Part shown: positions 1 to 8,679 of the stretch, in pieces
Layout: each line of letters begins with the position of its first letter
Position numbering within the stretch: the stretch's first letter is position 1
Origin: Arthrobacter silvisoli
GTDB taxonomy: Bacteria; Actinomycetota; Actinomycetes; Actinomycetales; Micrococcaceae
NCBI RefSeq assembly: GCF_003369445.1
Contig: NZ_QRCU01000032.1
Span: 62,001 to 126,000 of the forward strand
Reading direction: 5' to 3'
Length of the DNA: 64,000 bases
The notes under the pieces: model-generated
What the model was told of the DNA's origin: nothing
Database searches by the model: none
The model's input: only the letters and a program-made list of their open reading frames with translations
Position numbers and translations under genes: made by a program

Positions 1-162
1 AGCCAGCATCTGGCGAAGCTGCGGCTCAGCGGCCTCGTGGACACCCGCAAGGACGGCCGGCACGTCATCTACTCCCTGCACGACGGCCACCTGGTCCGGC
101 TCATCCGCGAAACCCTGAACCACGCCGACCACCAGCTCACCGGCGAACCGTCCCACGGCTGA
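1..162 (+). CDS. ArsR-family transcriptional regulator, C-terminal fragment
   Basis: The reading frame is open from the first base of the window and stops at a TGA ending at 162, giving 53 residues of a protein whose start lies outside. The residues SQHLAKLRLSGLVDTRKDGRHVIYSL match the recognition helix and beta-wing of ArsR/SmtB winged-helix repressors: SQHLAKL is the DNA-reading helix and the G-R-H-V-I-Y-S-L stretch is the wing. These small dimeric repressors usually respond to metals or other stress signals. The sensing residues would be upstream, so the inducer cannot be read here. The regulated target is probably outside the window, since the next gene faces the other way. Confidence 0.8.
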   Translation, partial: SQHLAKLRLSGLVDTRKDGRHVIYSLHDGHLVRLIRETLNHADHQLTGEPSHG

Positions 163-198
163 CGCGGCCACGCTGAGGCGGCCCGGTCCGCGTCCCGG

Positions 199-555
199 TC
201 AGTACCGGTTCGGTAGCGGCGTCCTGATGATGTGCGGCAGCTGCGAAATGATGCTCACAATGAAGATGAAGTACGCGATGAAAAACAGGCACGCTGCGAT
301 GAACAGGCCGATCCCCACCCAGCCCATGATCCTTCCGTCCTGGGCAGGGACTCCGTAGGCCTCGGCCTTCTTGGATTGCATGATCGCCAGCGGACCGAAA
401 ACCACGCCTATGGACACGATCCCGAGCACCCCGAACACGGCGGCTAACCGGGCATGCTTCATGCCTTCGAGATACCAGCGCAGCTGGCCCTGGGTGACCG
501 GCGTCTGGTCGGGCTGCGGGTATCCGGGCTGGAGACCCGGCGGTGGTGTGGTCAT
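199..555 (-). CDS. DUF4190-like small membrane protein
   Basis: A 118-residue protein with a Pro/Gly/Gln-rich N-terminus (about residues 1-25) followed by two hydrophobic segments at about 38-58 and 78-102. In DUF4190-type proteins such a segment pair brackets a conserved Gly-rich patch; here the equivalent is VFGVLGIVSIGVVFGPLAIMQ followed by a short charged loop (QSKKAEAYG). The family is thought to be membrane-embedded and its function is unknown. The ATG is preceded by a purine-rich GAGGGGGAA ribosome binding site. It is convergent with the ArsR fragment and stands alone, with no operon partner. Confidence 0.6.
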   Translation of the reverse strand: MTTPPPGLQPGYPQPDQTPVTQGQLRWYLEGMKHARLAAVFGVLGIVSIGVVFGPLAIMQSKKAEAYGVPAQDGRIMGWVGIGLFIAACLFFIAYFIFIVSIISQLPHIIRTPLPNRY

Positions 556-643
556 GCGTTCCCCCTCGATGCTTGCTTTCCGGTGCGGGCCTCACTGAAG
601 ATCCCGTGACAGGCTGAGGATATGTCCTGGCCGCAAGCAGGCA

Positions 644-2641
644 CTACCCCGCCGCGGTCAGGAATTCCTTGAGCAGCGGTCCGCTGGTGGTGGCGCCGAG
701 GCCCCCGTCCTCCACGAACACCGCCACGGCCAGGTCGCCGTGCACGGCCACGATCCAGGCGTGGGTCTTGGGCGGGTTGTCCTTGCCGAACTCCGCGGTC
801 CCTGTCTTGGCGCCAACCGGGGCACCGGGCACCTGCGCCAGGAAGCCGGCATGGCCGGAGGTCACCACGGCGCGCATCATGTCGCTGAGGGCTGCCGCTT
901 CGGCCTTCGTCACCGGTTTCGCGATCGCCGGAGCCGTAGCGGAAGCCGACGACGACGGCGAGGAACCCGCCGAGGGCGAGGCGCCGCCGTCGGACGCACC
1001 GCCGTCGCCGCCTTGGGCGCCGCTGTTAAGGACCAACTGCGGCGACACGGGAGCGCCGTGCCCCACGGAAGCAGCCATCACCGCCGCTGCGAGCGGCGAG
1101 AGCAGCACCTTGCCCTGGCCGATCATGGACGCGGCGTGCTCGGTGCCTTCGGCGGTGCCGGGGACGGAGCCGAGGAAGGCGTCGGCGCCCAGCTTGGGCG
1201 CTTCGACGGCCACTCCGAGGGACGTGGCCGCGGATTCGAGCTGCTGCTGGCTGACCTTGTCCCGGGCGGAAATGAAGGCCGTGTTGCAGGAGTGCGCGAA
1301 GGCCTCCCGGAGCGGGACCGATCCCAGCGACGACGCGGGGTAGCCCTCGGCGTTCTTGAAGGTCCGGCCGTCAACGGTGAGGGTGGGCGTGCACTCGACC
1401 TTGGAGTCGGGGGTCATGCCGTCGCGGAACATCGCCAGGGAATCGACGATCTTGAACGTGGAGCCGGGAGCATACTGGCCCAGCATGGCGGTGTTGTAGC
1501 CGTTGCTGCCTGGGCCGGACGCGGCGGCGAGCACGGCCCCCGTGGAGGGCCGGATCGCCACAATGGCCGACGCCGGGCCGATGTCCGCCAGGGTGGTCTC
1601 GGCCAGCTGCTGCAGCTTCACGTCCAGCGTGGTCTTCAGCGAGGTGCCGTCCGTGGCCGGGACTTCGAACAGGGTGCGCGGTTCCGGGGTGGTGCCTTCG
1701 GCCGGCGCGTCCTGTCCGGAAGCGGGCACGGCCGCCACCACCAGGCCGTCCTTGCCGCGCAGCAGCGAGTCGTACTTTTCCTGCAGGCCGCCGGTGCCGA
1801 CGATGTCCCCGGCCTTGAGCGCGCCTTTGGACTTTTCGATCTGTTCGGCGCTGGCCTGGCCCACGGCACCCAGGACGGGGCGGGCGAAGGTGCGGCTCGG
1901 TGCCAGCGGCATGGTGTCGGCCAGGGCTACCGCTCCCGGGATGGCCTTCAGCTTGGCCTCGGTGATCTCCGCGGTGAAGCCACGCAGCACAATCGCCTCC
2001 ACGAAGGCCTGCGGGCCCGAGGCCGCGGCCTGCTTCGCGTATTCCGCCACGTCCAGACCCACCAGCGCGGCCAGTGCGCGGGCGGAGGAATCCACCTTGG
2101 CGGCGTCCACCCTGGTCTTGTCCAGGCCCACGCGGATTACCTTGCGGTCCTGGACGATCGGGGTGTCTCCGGCGCCGAGGATACCGCCGCGCTTTGCCCT
2201 GGCCGTGGTCACATCCAAGACTTCGCCGTCCTTGAGTTCCGGGGCGAGCAGCGCAGGGCTCCACTGCACGGACCATTTGTCCCCGGACTTCTTCAGCTCA
2301 GCCTGGGAGCTGTACTTCCATTCGGCGGTGCCCAGCTTCCAGCTGTAGTTCAGCGGCACGGTGGCCTTGCTGCCGTCGAGCTTCAGCTCACCGGCCGCCA
2401 CGGCCGGCTTGATGTCGCCGAGGTCAGCGAACACGGCCTTGAGCTGTTCGTTCGCAGCGGCGGTGTCCGTCCCCTCCAGGGACAGCGGTCCGACGTCGAG
2501 CGCGGCGAGCGAGAACGCGAGCTGCTTCGCGGCGCCCTCCGCCCCGGCACGGCCGTCGTCGCACGCGGCCAGCGATCCGGCCAGCATCAGGGCCGAAAGT
2601 CCAGTTACCAGAAACTCTGTTGTTTTCCCCACCCGCGCCAT
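644..2641 (-). CDS. Penicillin-binding protein, lipoprotein transpeptidase with NTF2-like N-domain
   Basis: 665 residues. A signal peptide ends in the lipobox LAAC (Cys27), so the mature protein should be a membrane-anchored lipoprotein. Residues about 35-145 resemble the NTF2-like MecA_N domain, about 150-310 the PBP dimerisation domain, and the rest is the transpeptidase. The active-site motifs are all present: STFK (Ser394), SCN (Ser451) and KTG (Lys612). It would crosslink peptidoglycan outside the membrane. A Ser/Gly/Ala/Pro low-complexity insert (about 542-575) interrupts the transpeptidase domain between SCN and KTG. I chose the internal ATG at 2641 because residues upstream in frame are Arg/Ala-rich and do not look like coding sequence, while this start gives a clean signal peptide. 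It lies just downstream of the MFS gene on the same strand. Confidence 0.85.
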   Translation of the reverse strand: MARVGKTTEFLVTGLSALMLAGSLAACDDGRAGAEGAAKQLAFSLAALDVGPLSLEGTDTAAANEQLKAVFADLGDIKPAVAAGELKLDGSKATVPLNYSWKLGTAEWKYSSQAELKKSGDKWSVQWSPALLAPELKDGEVLDVTTARAKRGGILGAGDTPIVQDRKVIRVGLDKTRVDAAKVDSSARALAALVGLDVAEYAKQAAASGPQAFVEAIVLRGFTAEITEAKLKAIPGAVALADTMPLAPSRTFARPVLGAVGQASAEQIEKSKGALKAGDIVGTGGLQEKYDSLLRGKDGLVVAAVPASGQDAPAEGTTPEPRTLFEVPATDGTSLKTTLDVKLQQLAETTLADIGPASAIVAIRPSTGAVLAAASGPGSNGYNTAMLGQYAPGSTFKIVDSLAMFRDGMTPDSKVECTPTLTVDGRTFKNAEGYPASSLGSVPLREAFAHSCNTAFISARDKVSQQQLESAATSLGVAVEAPKLGADAFLGSVPGTAEGTEHAASMIGQGKVLLSPLAAAVMAASVGHGAPVSPQLVLNSGAQGGDGGASDGGASPSAGSSPSSSASATAPAIAKPVTKAEAAALSDMMRAVVTSGHAGFLAQVPGAPVGAKTGTAEFGKDNPPKTHAWIVAVHGDLAVAVFVEDGGLGATTSGPLLKEFLTAAG

Positions 2642-2697
2642 TATGCCGTGTCCTGCCGACTGGAACCGGAAGCCGGCGCCGGCCGGCCAGGCTGCCG

Positions 2698-3876
2698 CTA
2701 GTCGTCCAGCCGCACGCCACGCAGCATCACGAGCGTCGCTCCGACCACCGCCGCCGATGCCAGGAACACCCCTGCCGGGCCGAGACCGGCAGCCACGGCG
2801 CCGATGGCACTGGGCAACACCAGCTGGCCAACCCTGTTTCCGGCGAGCCTCAGGGCCAGCGCCTTGCCGCGTTGCCCCGCCGGCGCCTGGGCGGACAACC
2901 AGGACATGGTCAACGGCTGCCCGATGCCAAGGCCGAGTCCCAGCAGCGCCATCACCACGAACAGGAGCCACACCGGCATCGGAATCGCCGCGACGCCCAG
3001 GGTCACGGTGGAGAGGGCAAGGCTGATGACCAACAGCTTCATGCGCCCCAGCTTCCGGGAGATCCGTCCCAGGCCAATCCGCGACGCCATCGAGAACACC
3101 GCGCGGATGGTGAGCATCAGGCCGACTGTCGCCGCGGAGATCCCACGTTTCGAACCGAGCGCCGGTAGGTAGACCACGGTCAGGTCGACGACGGCGAGCA
3201 CCGTGGCGCTGGTGGCCAGGGCACGGGCAACTCCGGGTGCCCTGAGCAGTGAAACAGCCCCTCCGTTGCTGCCGTCGCCGACAACAGCCTTTCTCTTCCT
3301 GCCGCTGACACCGGCGGAGATGGCGAAGGTGGTCACCAGCATCACCAGTCCCATGCCGGTAGCCAGGAGGAAGATCGCCTGGGTGTCGGGACGGACAGCG
3401 GAGCCCCCGACAAGCGAGATGGCGAAAGGGCCAAGGGCCTGGCCCAACGAGGCGGCGAACGTCAGGTATCCGAAGGCAGAATCCAGCCGGGATGAGGTGG
3501 CATTATTGGCCACCACCGCCTGCTGCCCCACGACGCAGGCCATCTGCCCGGCGCCAAGGAGGGCCGTTCCGATGACCAGCGCCACGATCGAGGACCCCCA
3601 CAGCAGGAGGAAGGCCGAAGATGCAAGGACGACGGACGCGCCGATGGCCATGAGCCGGCGCTCTCCCAGCCGGTCCACGAGCCCGCCGGTGGGAACGGCC
3701 AGGATCAGGGGAAAGACGGCGTAGCTGGCGGCCAGCAGGCCCAAGGCGTAACCGGGAACGTCCAATTCCAGCGCCCGGTACGTTGCGGCCGGCCGGACCA
3801 GGAACGTGATGGCTTGGATCAGTGTCGAGTTGACCAGGAGTGCGGTGACCGAGCGGCGGCCGAGCTCGCCGATCAT
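2698..3876 (-). CDS. MFS transporter
   Basis: 392 residues with about 12 hydrophobic segments. The loop after TM2 contains GGLVDRLGERRLM, the MFS signature A motif (G-x-L-x-D-R-x-G-x-R), and a long charged linker (SGRKRKAVVGDGSNG) separates the two six-helix halves. MFS proteins move small solutes by proton exchange. The substrate cannot be told from sequence, though the drug-efflux-like layout fits export. The start codon overlaps the stop of the upstream GntR regulator by four bases (ATGA), so the two are translationally coupled and the transporter is probably the regulator's main target. Confidence 0.85.
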   Translation of the reverse strand: MIGELGRRSVTALLVNSTLIQAITFLVRPAATYRALELDVPGYALGLLAASYAVFPLILAVPTGGLVDRLGERRLMAIGASVVLASSAFLLLWGSSIVALVIGTALLGAGQMACVVGQQAVVANNATSSRLDSAFGYLTFAASLGQALGPFAISLVGGSAVRPDTQAIFLLATGMGLVMLVTTFAISAGVSGRKRKAVVGDGSNGGAVSLLRAPGVARALATSATVLAVVDLTVVYLPALGSKRGISAATVGLMLTIRAVFSMASRIGLGRISRKLGRMKLLVISLALSTVTLGVAAIPMPVWLLFVVMALLGLGLGIGQPLTMSWLSAQAPAGQRGKALALRLAGNRVGQLVLPSAIGAVAAGLGPAGVFLASAAVVGATLVMLRGVRLDD

Positions 3877-4538
3877 GTGGTGGCGGGCGTGCCGCCCGAG
3901 GTGGCGCGCAGCGCTTCATTACGGGCACCGATCACGTGGTCGAAGGCTATCCTGGCTGCTTCATCCGGTGTGCCCGAAGCCACGGCGTCCACGAGGACCC
4001 GGTGGTCGGCGAGGGCCTGGTCGCGGCGTTCCTGGGTGTTGTTGGTGTAGTGGCGGTAACGCTGCATGTGGCTGGACACCTGCTCGTGGAAGCGCCATGC
4101 CCAGGAATTTCCGGCGATCCCCGCAATCGCCGCATGCAGCGCCTCGCCGTACTTCATGGCTTCATCGGCGAACGCCACGTTGGCCGCATTGCGCTCGAGG
4201 ATGCCTTGGAGGCGTTCGATGTCCGCGGCCGTGGCCTTCGCGCAGGCTTCCCTGGCCATCAGTGACTCGAGCGCAGCGCGGACGTCGTACAGTTCGGAAA
4301 CGGCCGCGTCGTCCAGCACCGGCACCACCACCCCACCCGTGGGCTGCTGCTCCAGGAGGCTTTCAGAGATAAGCCGCCTGATGGCCTCCCGCAACGGTGT
4401 CCGGCTGACGTGCAGGGCTGCGGCCATTGCAGGTTCGTAGATCCGCTCTCCCGGCTCCAGTTCGAGGCTGAGGATCCGTCGTTTCAGCTCGGCATAGACA
4501 AAATGTGCCCCGGTGTTCCGGGCGTGTGGTTCCGCCAT
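3873..4538 (-). CDS. GntR-family regulator, FadR/FCD type
   Basis: 221 residues from the chosen ATG. Residues about 10-75 form the winged helix (VYAELKRRILSLELEPGERIYEPAMAAALHVSRTPLREAIRRL), with the typical SRTPLREA recognition helix. The remainder is an all-helical FCD ligand-binding domain whose conserved histidines (ALHAAIAG, DHRVLVDA) usually bind a metal and an organic acid. The start was placed at MAEPHARN because the longer frame reads through the TTGTATA/TATACAA palindrome, which is more likely to be the operator, and because a GGAG sits upstream of this ATG. It is followed with a 4-bp overlap by an MFS transporter. It is probably an autoregulated local repressor of solute uptake or efflux. 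Confidence 0.85.
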   Translation of the reverse strand: MAEPHARNTGAHFVYAELKRRILSLELEPGERIYEPAMAAALHVSRTPLREAIRRLISESLLEQQPTGGVVVPVLDDAAVSELYDVRAALESLMAREACAKATAADIERLQGILERNAANVAFADEAMKYGEALHAAIAGIAGNSWAWRFHEQVSSHMQRYRHYTNNTQERRDQALADHRVLVDAVASGTPDEAARIAFDHVIGARNEALRATSGGTPATT

Positions 4539-4560
4539 CGTGGCCTCCGGCTCCAAATAC

Positions 4561-4578
4561 TTGTATACATCTATACAA
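4561..4578. promoter_or_regulatory. Operator palindrome for the GntR regulator
   Basis: A perfect inverted repeat TTGTATA-N4-TATACAA lies 22 bp upstream of the GntR start. GntR/FadR-type regulators commonly bind palindromes of the form TNGTnnnACNA, often AT-rich with TGTATACA-like arms, in their own promoters. Its AT-richness stands out against the G+C-rich surroundings. Confidence 0.65.
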
Positions 4579-4637
4579 TCACAGGCCCCGGACGGCATAA
4601 ACAGCCCCGACGGCGGCCGGCCCCCTCCGCAGGGCGT

Positions 4638-5294
4638 TCAGGAGTCGCGGATGATCCGCCGCTGCCGCGCCACGGCGATGGCGGCGGTGCGGTTGTCCAC
4701 GCCAAGCTTGGCGTAAATGTGCACCAGGTGGGTCTTCACGGTGGCCTCGGAAATGAAGAGTTGCCGGGCGATGGCCCGGTTGCCGAGGCCGGTGGCAAGG
4801 AGTTCCAGGATCTGCAGTTCCCGGGGACTCAAGGCCGTTTCCGGATTGCGGATGTGCCCCATGAGCCGCGCCGCCACCCCGGGCGCCAGGGCCGTCTGGC
4901 CGGCCGCGGCGGAAAGCACGGCCTGGCGGATCTGCTCGGGCGGGGCGTCCTTGAGCATGTAGCCCGCGGCGCCGGCTTCGACGGCGGCCAGGATATCGGC
5001 GTCGGTGTCGTAGGTGGTGAGGATCAGCACGGGCGGCGGCGGGGTTCCGGCGGCGCCGGCCTTGATCCGGCCGGTGGCAGTGGCACCGTCCATCCCACGA
5101 CCCATTTGCAGGTCCATCAGGACCAGGTCCACGGGTTCGCCCAGCGCGTTCAGGCGGGAGAGTTCGGCCAGGGCGGCACCGCCGTCGGCCGCCTCGGACA
5201 CCACGGTGACACCGTCGAAGTCGGCCAGCATGGCACGGAGTCCGGCCCGCACCACCGGATGGTCGTCCACCAGCAGCACGCGGATGTCAGGCAT
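4638..5294 (-). CDS. LuxR/NarL-family response regulator
   Basis: 218 residues. The receiver domain (1-125) has the acidic pair Asp10/Asp11 (LVDDHPVVRAGL) and the predicted phosphoacceptor Asp61 in LVLMDLQMGRGMDG. The LuxR-type helix-turn-helix is at about 150-212 (LSPRELQILELLATGLGNRAIARQLFISEATVKTHL). A GTG/ATG choice upstream was rejected because MPDIRVLL starts the receiver fold exactly. Its start overlaps the end of the histidine kinase gene by 8 bp. Phosphorylation should drive dimerisation and DNA binding. The 11-bp repeats at 6670-6726, between the kinase and the divergent ABC exporter, are the likely target. Confidence 0.93.
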   Translation of the reverse strand: MPDIRVLLVDDHPVVRAGLRAMLADFDGVTVVSEAADGGAALAELSRLNALGEPVDLVLMDLQMGRGMDGATATGRIKAGAAGTPPPPVLILTTYDTDADILAAVEAGAAGYMLKDAPPEQIRQAVLSAAAGQTALAPGVAARLMGHIRNPETALSPRELQILELLATGLGNRAIARQLFISEATVKTHLVHIYAKLGVDNRTAAIAVARQRRIIRDS

Positions 5295-6612
5295 CGTCCG
5301 CACTCCCTTCCCGCAGCGGCAGCCGGAGGGCCACCACGGTTCCTTCCCCCGGGGCGGATTCGACGTCAAGGGTGCCGCCCAGGGCGGACAACCGCTCGCG
5401 CAGGCTCTTGATCCCGACGCCGTTTCCGTCACCCCGCGCTGCCGCGGCGGGCAGCACGGTGGCGGGGTCGAAGCCCACGCCGTCGTCGTAGACGTCCATG
5501 GTCACCTCGGCGTCCAGGAAGGACAGGGTGACGACGGCGGTCCGCGCCCTGGCATGGGACCAGACGTTCGCGAGCGAAGACTGCGCCGCCCGCAGCAGGG
5601 TTGCCTGGTAGGCGTTGGGCAGCTCGATGGGGGTGCCGTCGAGCTCGAAGCGGCAACGCAGCGGGGTACCCCGGGCCGCGGCCTCGCTTTCGGTCTTGGC
5701 GCACAACCGCCGCAGGGTGTCGGCAAGGGTCAACTGCTCAAGGGCCGGCGGCCGGAGTCCGCGGACGAAGTGACGGGCCTCGTCAAGGTTGGCGGCCGCG
5801 GTCTCCTGCACGGTCTGCAGCCGGCTGCGCACGGTCTCCTGGTCCCCGGCTTCGAGCGCTTTCGCAGCAGACCGGCCCATGAGGACGATGCTGGAGAAAC
5901 CCTGGGCCAGGGTGTCGTGGATTTCGCGGGCGAGCCGTTCACGCTCGGCCAGGACTCCGGCGTCGTGCTGGCTCCTGGCGAGCTCGGCGCGGGTGCGGCG
6001 CAGTTCCTCGGCGGCACGCCGCTGGTTCTCGGCTTCGGCGTACAGCGCCCGGTAGGCGAGGCCGGTGACGACGGCGAATGCCGCCCCGAACACGGGCCCC
6101 AGGACCATCGCGAGCTGCAGGCCGCCGTCGCCGGTGCCGCTGGCACCGCGGCTGTGGAACCACAGCGCCCCCACCAGCAGGGCCGTGCTGGCGCCGATGG
6201 CGGACAGCGCCCAGCGCAGGGGGAGCAGGTGCAACTGCAGGAAAAACAGCGGAAAGGCCACCCAGGCGAAATCGGAACTGACCAGCAACAAGAGCAGCCA
6301 CAGCAGGGTCACGGCGCCCAGCCAGCGCAGCGCAAAGGGATTCGGGTCGAATCGGGCAGCGTCCGAGGCATGGCGTTTTTCGAGGATGGTGCCCGCGAGA
6401 TACACGGCCGCAAGCAGCAGCGAAAGGAGCAGGCCCGTCACCAAGGCCACGGGCGGGGCGGGAGCGACCAGCAGCCGGACCACCGCCACCAGCAGCAGCG
6501 CGGCGAAGCCGACGTGCAGGCTCACCCGAAGGACGCGCAGGATCAGCGCCGTGCCGCCCTGGTTCTGTCCTCCTTCGCCGTGCGGGCTCCGGGGCTCCTT
6601 CCGTTCCTCCAT
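5287..6612 (-). CDS. Sensor histidine kinase, HisKA_3 type
   Basis: 441 residues. Four to six hydrophobic segments occupy about 21-190, followed by a coiled-coil linker (about 192-222). The dimerisation/phosphoacceptor helix contains REIHDTLAQGFSSIVL with His232. The catalytic ATPase domain follows, with an N-box at SLANVWSHARA, a G1 box DDGVGFDP and a G2 box GNGVGIKSLRERL. This is the DesK/NarX-like family that pairs with LuxR regulators. It precedes its regulator with an 8-bp overlap, as a two-gene operon. The lack of a large extracellular loop suggests sensing within or near the membrane. Divergent placement next to an ABC exporter suggests control of that exporter. Confidence 0.92.
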   Translation of the reverse strand: MEERKEPRSPHGEGGQNQGGTALILRVLRVSLHVGFAALLLVAVVRLLVAPAPPVALVTGLLLSLLLAAVYLAGTILEKRHASDAARFDPNPFALRWLGAVTLLWLLLLLVSSDFAWVAFPLFFLQLHLLPLRWALSAIGASTALLVGALWFHSRGASGTGDGGLQLAMVLGPVFGAAFAVVTGLAYRALYAEAENQRRAAEELRRTRAELARSQHDAGVLAERERLAREIHDTLAQGFSSIVLMGRSAAKALEAGDQETVRSRLQTVQETAAANLDEARHFVRGLRPPALEQLTLADTLRRLCAKTESEAAARGTPLRCRFELDGTPIELPNAYQATLLRAAQSSLANVWSHARARTAVVTLSFLDAEVTMDVYDDGVGFDPATVLPAAAARGDGNGVGIKSLRERLSALGGTLDVESAPGEGTVVALRLPLREGSADDA

Positions 6613-6669
6613 GCGTCCAGACTAGCCACCGGCGCTGACAGAAAGGTGCCTCTTCCGGCGCCGGGGCGG

Positions 6670-6726
6670 CCGGATCAACCAATCGGTTGATCCGGGGCTC
6701 AACCCCATGGCCCTGCCGGATCAACC
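6670..6726. promoter_or_regulatory. Probable response-regulator operator, three 11-bp half sites
   Basis: CCGGATCAACC at 6670-6680 and its exact reverse complement GGTTGATCCGG at 6685-6695 form an 11-bp-arm palindrome with a 4-bp spacer. A third exact copy, CCGGATCAACC, follows at 6716-6726. The cluster lies between the divergent kinase and ABC permease genes, which is where a LuxR-family regulator would be expected to bind. Confidence 0.65.
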
Positions 6727-6816
6727 CCGTGCGCGATGTTCCCCGGTCCCGTCGCGGAGAGAGTGGAAACAGAAGGAAAACCGCCCCGCAGTCCGGGGCA
6801 CGAACGAAGGATTCCG

Positions 6817-7911
6817 ATGTTCCTCGCGCTCCGCGATCTCCGCTTTGCCAAGGGCCGCTTTGCCCTCATGGGCAGCGTGGTTGCCCTGATCACCCTCCTG
6901 CTGGTCATGCTGTCCGGACTGACCGCCGGCCTCGGCAACCAGTCCACCTCGGCCATCGCCGGCCTGCCGGCGGACCGGATCGTCTTTGGCGCCCCGCCGG
7001 GCGGCGAGGCCAAAGCCTCGTACACGGAATCCGAGGTCACGCCGGAACAGCTGGCGAGCTGGCGGACACAACCGGGGGTAGCTTCTGTCGGCGCCTTGGG
7101 CATCAACCAGGCCCGCTTCCAGTCCCTCGGCAGCGACGGCGCTGCCCGCGGCACCGCGAACGTGGCCGTGTTCGGCACGGACGGCGCCGCGCCCACACCG
7201 GATGCTGCCGGGCTCACGGTCGGCACCGTGGCCATCGGCGAAACCCTCGGCAAGGAGCTCAGCTTGTCCGCGGGCAGCAGCGTCGCCGTCGCCGGCAACA
7301 CACTGACGGTCTCCGCCGTGGTGCCGGACCAGTGGTACTCGCACACCGGCGTCGTCTGGACCACCCTGGAGACCTGGCGCAAGATCTCCCATGCTGGCTC
7401 CGGCGAGGCCACCGTCCTGGCCGTGACGTTCGACGCCGGAGCCTCCGTGGACACTGACGCCGCCGACGCCGCTGCAGGAACCGTCAGCGCCACGCCCACC
7501 GGTTCCTTCCAAGCCCTGGGTTCCTACAAGAGCGAGAACGGCTCCCTCATGCTGATGCAGGCATTCCTTTACGGCATCTCCGCCCTTGTCATCGTGGCCT
7601 TCCTGACGGTCTGGACCGTGCAGCGCACCCGCGACATCGCCGTGCTCAGGGCCCTCGGCGGCTCCATCGGATACGTGCTGCGCGACGCCCTGGTGCAGGC
7701 CGCAGTCGTCCTCCTCGCCGGCGCCGCGGCAGGCGGAGTAGTCGGCGCGATCGGCGGTTTCTTCGCGGCCCAGGCGGCGCCGTTCCTTATCACGCCGCTG
7801 ACCAGCATCCTGCCTGTCGCGGGAGTGGTGGTCCTGGGCCTGGCAGGTGCCGTCCTCGCTGTCCGCGGTGTCACCAAGGTGGACCCGCTCCTGGCCCTCG
7901 GCGGCAACTAG
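6817..7911 (+). CDS. ABC transporter permease, FtsX/MacB-like
   Basis: 364 residues. There is one N-terminal transmembrane helix (about 17-37), a large extracytoplasmic domain (about 40-245), and three C-terminal helices (about 258-280, 300-328, 335-352). This is the topology of the FtsX-like permease family (MacB/DevC/LolC). Such permeases pair with an ATPase to move lipids, peptides or drugs outward, or act mechanically on periplasmic partners. The ATG at 6817 follows a GAAGGA ribosome binding site; the longer frame from 6736 reads through the operator region. It is followed after 49 bp by its ATPase and is probably induced by the divergent two-component system. Confidence 0.87.
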   Translation: MFLALRDLRFAKGRFALMGSVVALITLLLVMLSGLTAGLGNQSTSAIAGLPADRIVFGAPPGGEAKASYTESEVTPEQLASWRTQPGVASVGALGINQARFQSLGSDGAARGTANVAVFGTDGAAPTPDAAGLTVGTVAIGETLGKELSLSAGSSVAVAGNTLTVSAVVPDQWYSHTGVVWTTLETWRKISHAGSGEATVLAVTFDAGASVDTDAADAAAGTVSATPTGSFQALGSYKSENGSLMLMQAFLYGISALVIVAFLTVWTVQRTRDIAVLRALGGSIGYVLRDALVQAAVVLLAGAAAGGVVGAIGGFFAAQAAPFLITPLTSILPVAGVVVLGLAGAVLAVRGVTKVDPLLALGGN

Positions 7912-7960
7912 GCCCGCAACCAGATCCGTCACCCCATAGATTCCTCGAAAGGCATATACC

Positions 7961-8653
7961 GTGACCATCCCGCTCAGCCTCGTCAATGTCACCCTCGACT
8001 ACCCTGACGGCGGCTCCACCGTCAAGGCCCTGGATGCCGTCAACCTCACCGCCGGCGCCGGCGAATTCCTTTCGCTCGTGGGGCCCTCCGGCTCCGGAAA
8101 ATCGTCGCTGCTGGCGGTAGCGGCCAGCCTCATCAACCCCACCTCCGGGCTGGTGCTCATCGACGGGCGGGATGCCAGCGCGCTCGGGGCAAAGGAGCGC
8201 ACGGCCCTGCGCCGGGACACGGTGGGCATCATCTTCCAGCAGCCCAACCTGCTGCCCTCGCTGACCTCCGTCGAGCAGCTCCTCATCGGCGAGCACCTGC
8301 GCGGCAAGCCGCTGCGCGCTGCACGCCAGAGGGCGGCGGAACTGCTCGACGTCGTCGGGCTGGCCGGCGAGCTCAACAAACGGCCACACCAGCTCTCCGG
8401 CGGGCAGCGCCAGCGGGTGAACATCGCCCGGGCGCTCATGGGGAGTCCGCGGGTGCTGCTGGTCGACGAGCCGACGGCGGCCCTCGACATGGAGCGCAGC
8501 GAGGCAATCGTGCGGCTGCTGCGCCAAGTCACCGACGAGTTCTCGACGGCGACCCTCATGGTCACGCACGACACCGAGTTCCTGCCGCTGACCGATTCCG
8601 TGGTCACCATGCGGGACGGCCGGCTGGGCGCGCCGGTGCGCACCGCGGCCTAG
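7961..8653 (+). CDS. ABC transporter ATP-binding protein, LolD/MacB type
   Basis: 230 residues beginning with GTG. Walker A GPSGSGKSS (about 42-50), Q-loop IIFQQPNLLPS, signature LSGGQRQRVNIARAL, Walker B VLLVDEPTAALD and the H-loop His in VTHDTEF are all intact. The spacing and the FQQ-NLLPSLT motif are typical of the LolD/FtsE/MacB subfamily that energises FtsX-type permeases. That matches the permease immediately upstream, so the two should form one exporter complex on the inner face of the membrane. It is convergent with the HxlR regulator. Confidence 0.93.
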   Translation: MTIPLSLVNVTLDYPDGGSTVKALDAVNLTAGAGEFLSLVGPSGSGKSSLLAVAASLINPTSGLVLIDGRDASALGAKERTALRRDTVGIIFQQPNLLPSLTSVEQLLIGEHLRGKPLRAARQRAAELLDVVGLAGELNKRPHQLSGGQRQRVNIARALMGSPRVLLVDEPTAALDMERSEAIVRLLRQVTDEFSTATLMVTHDTEFLPLTDSVVTMRDGRLGAPVRTAA

Positions 8654-8679
8654 AAAACGCAGCCCAGGGACCACCCCCC

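Noticed and set aside
740..2701. 653-codon frame on the plus strand
   Set aside because: Antisense shadow of the PBP gene; no motif.
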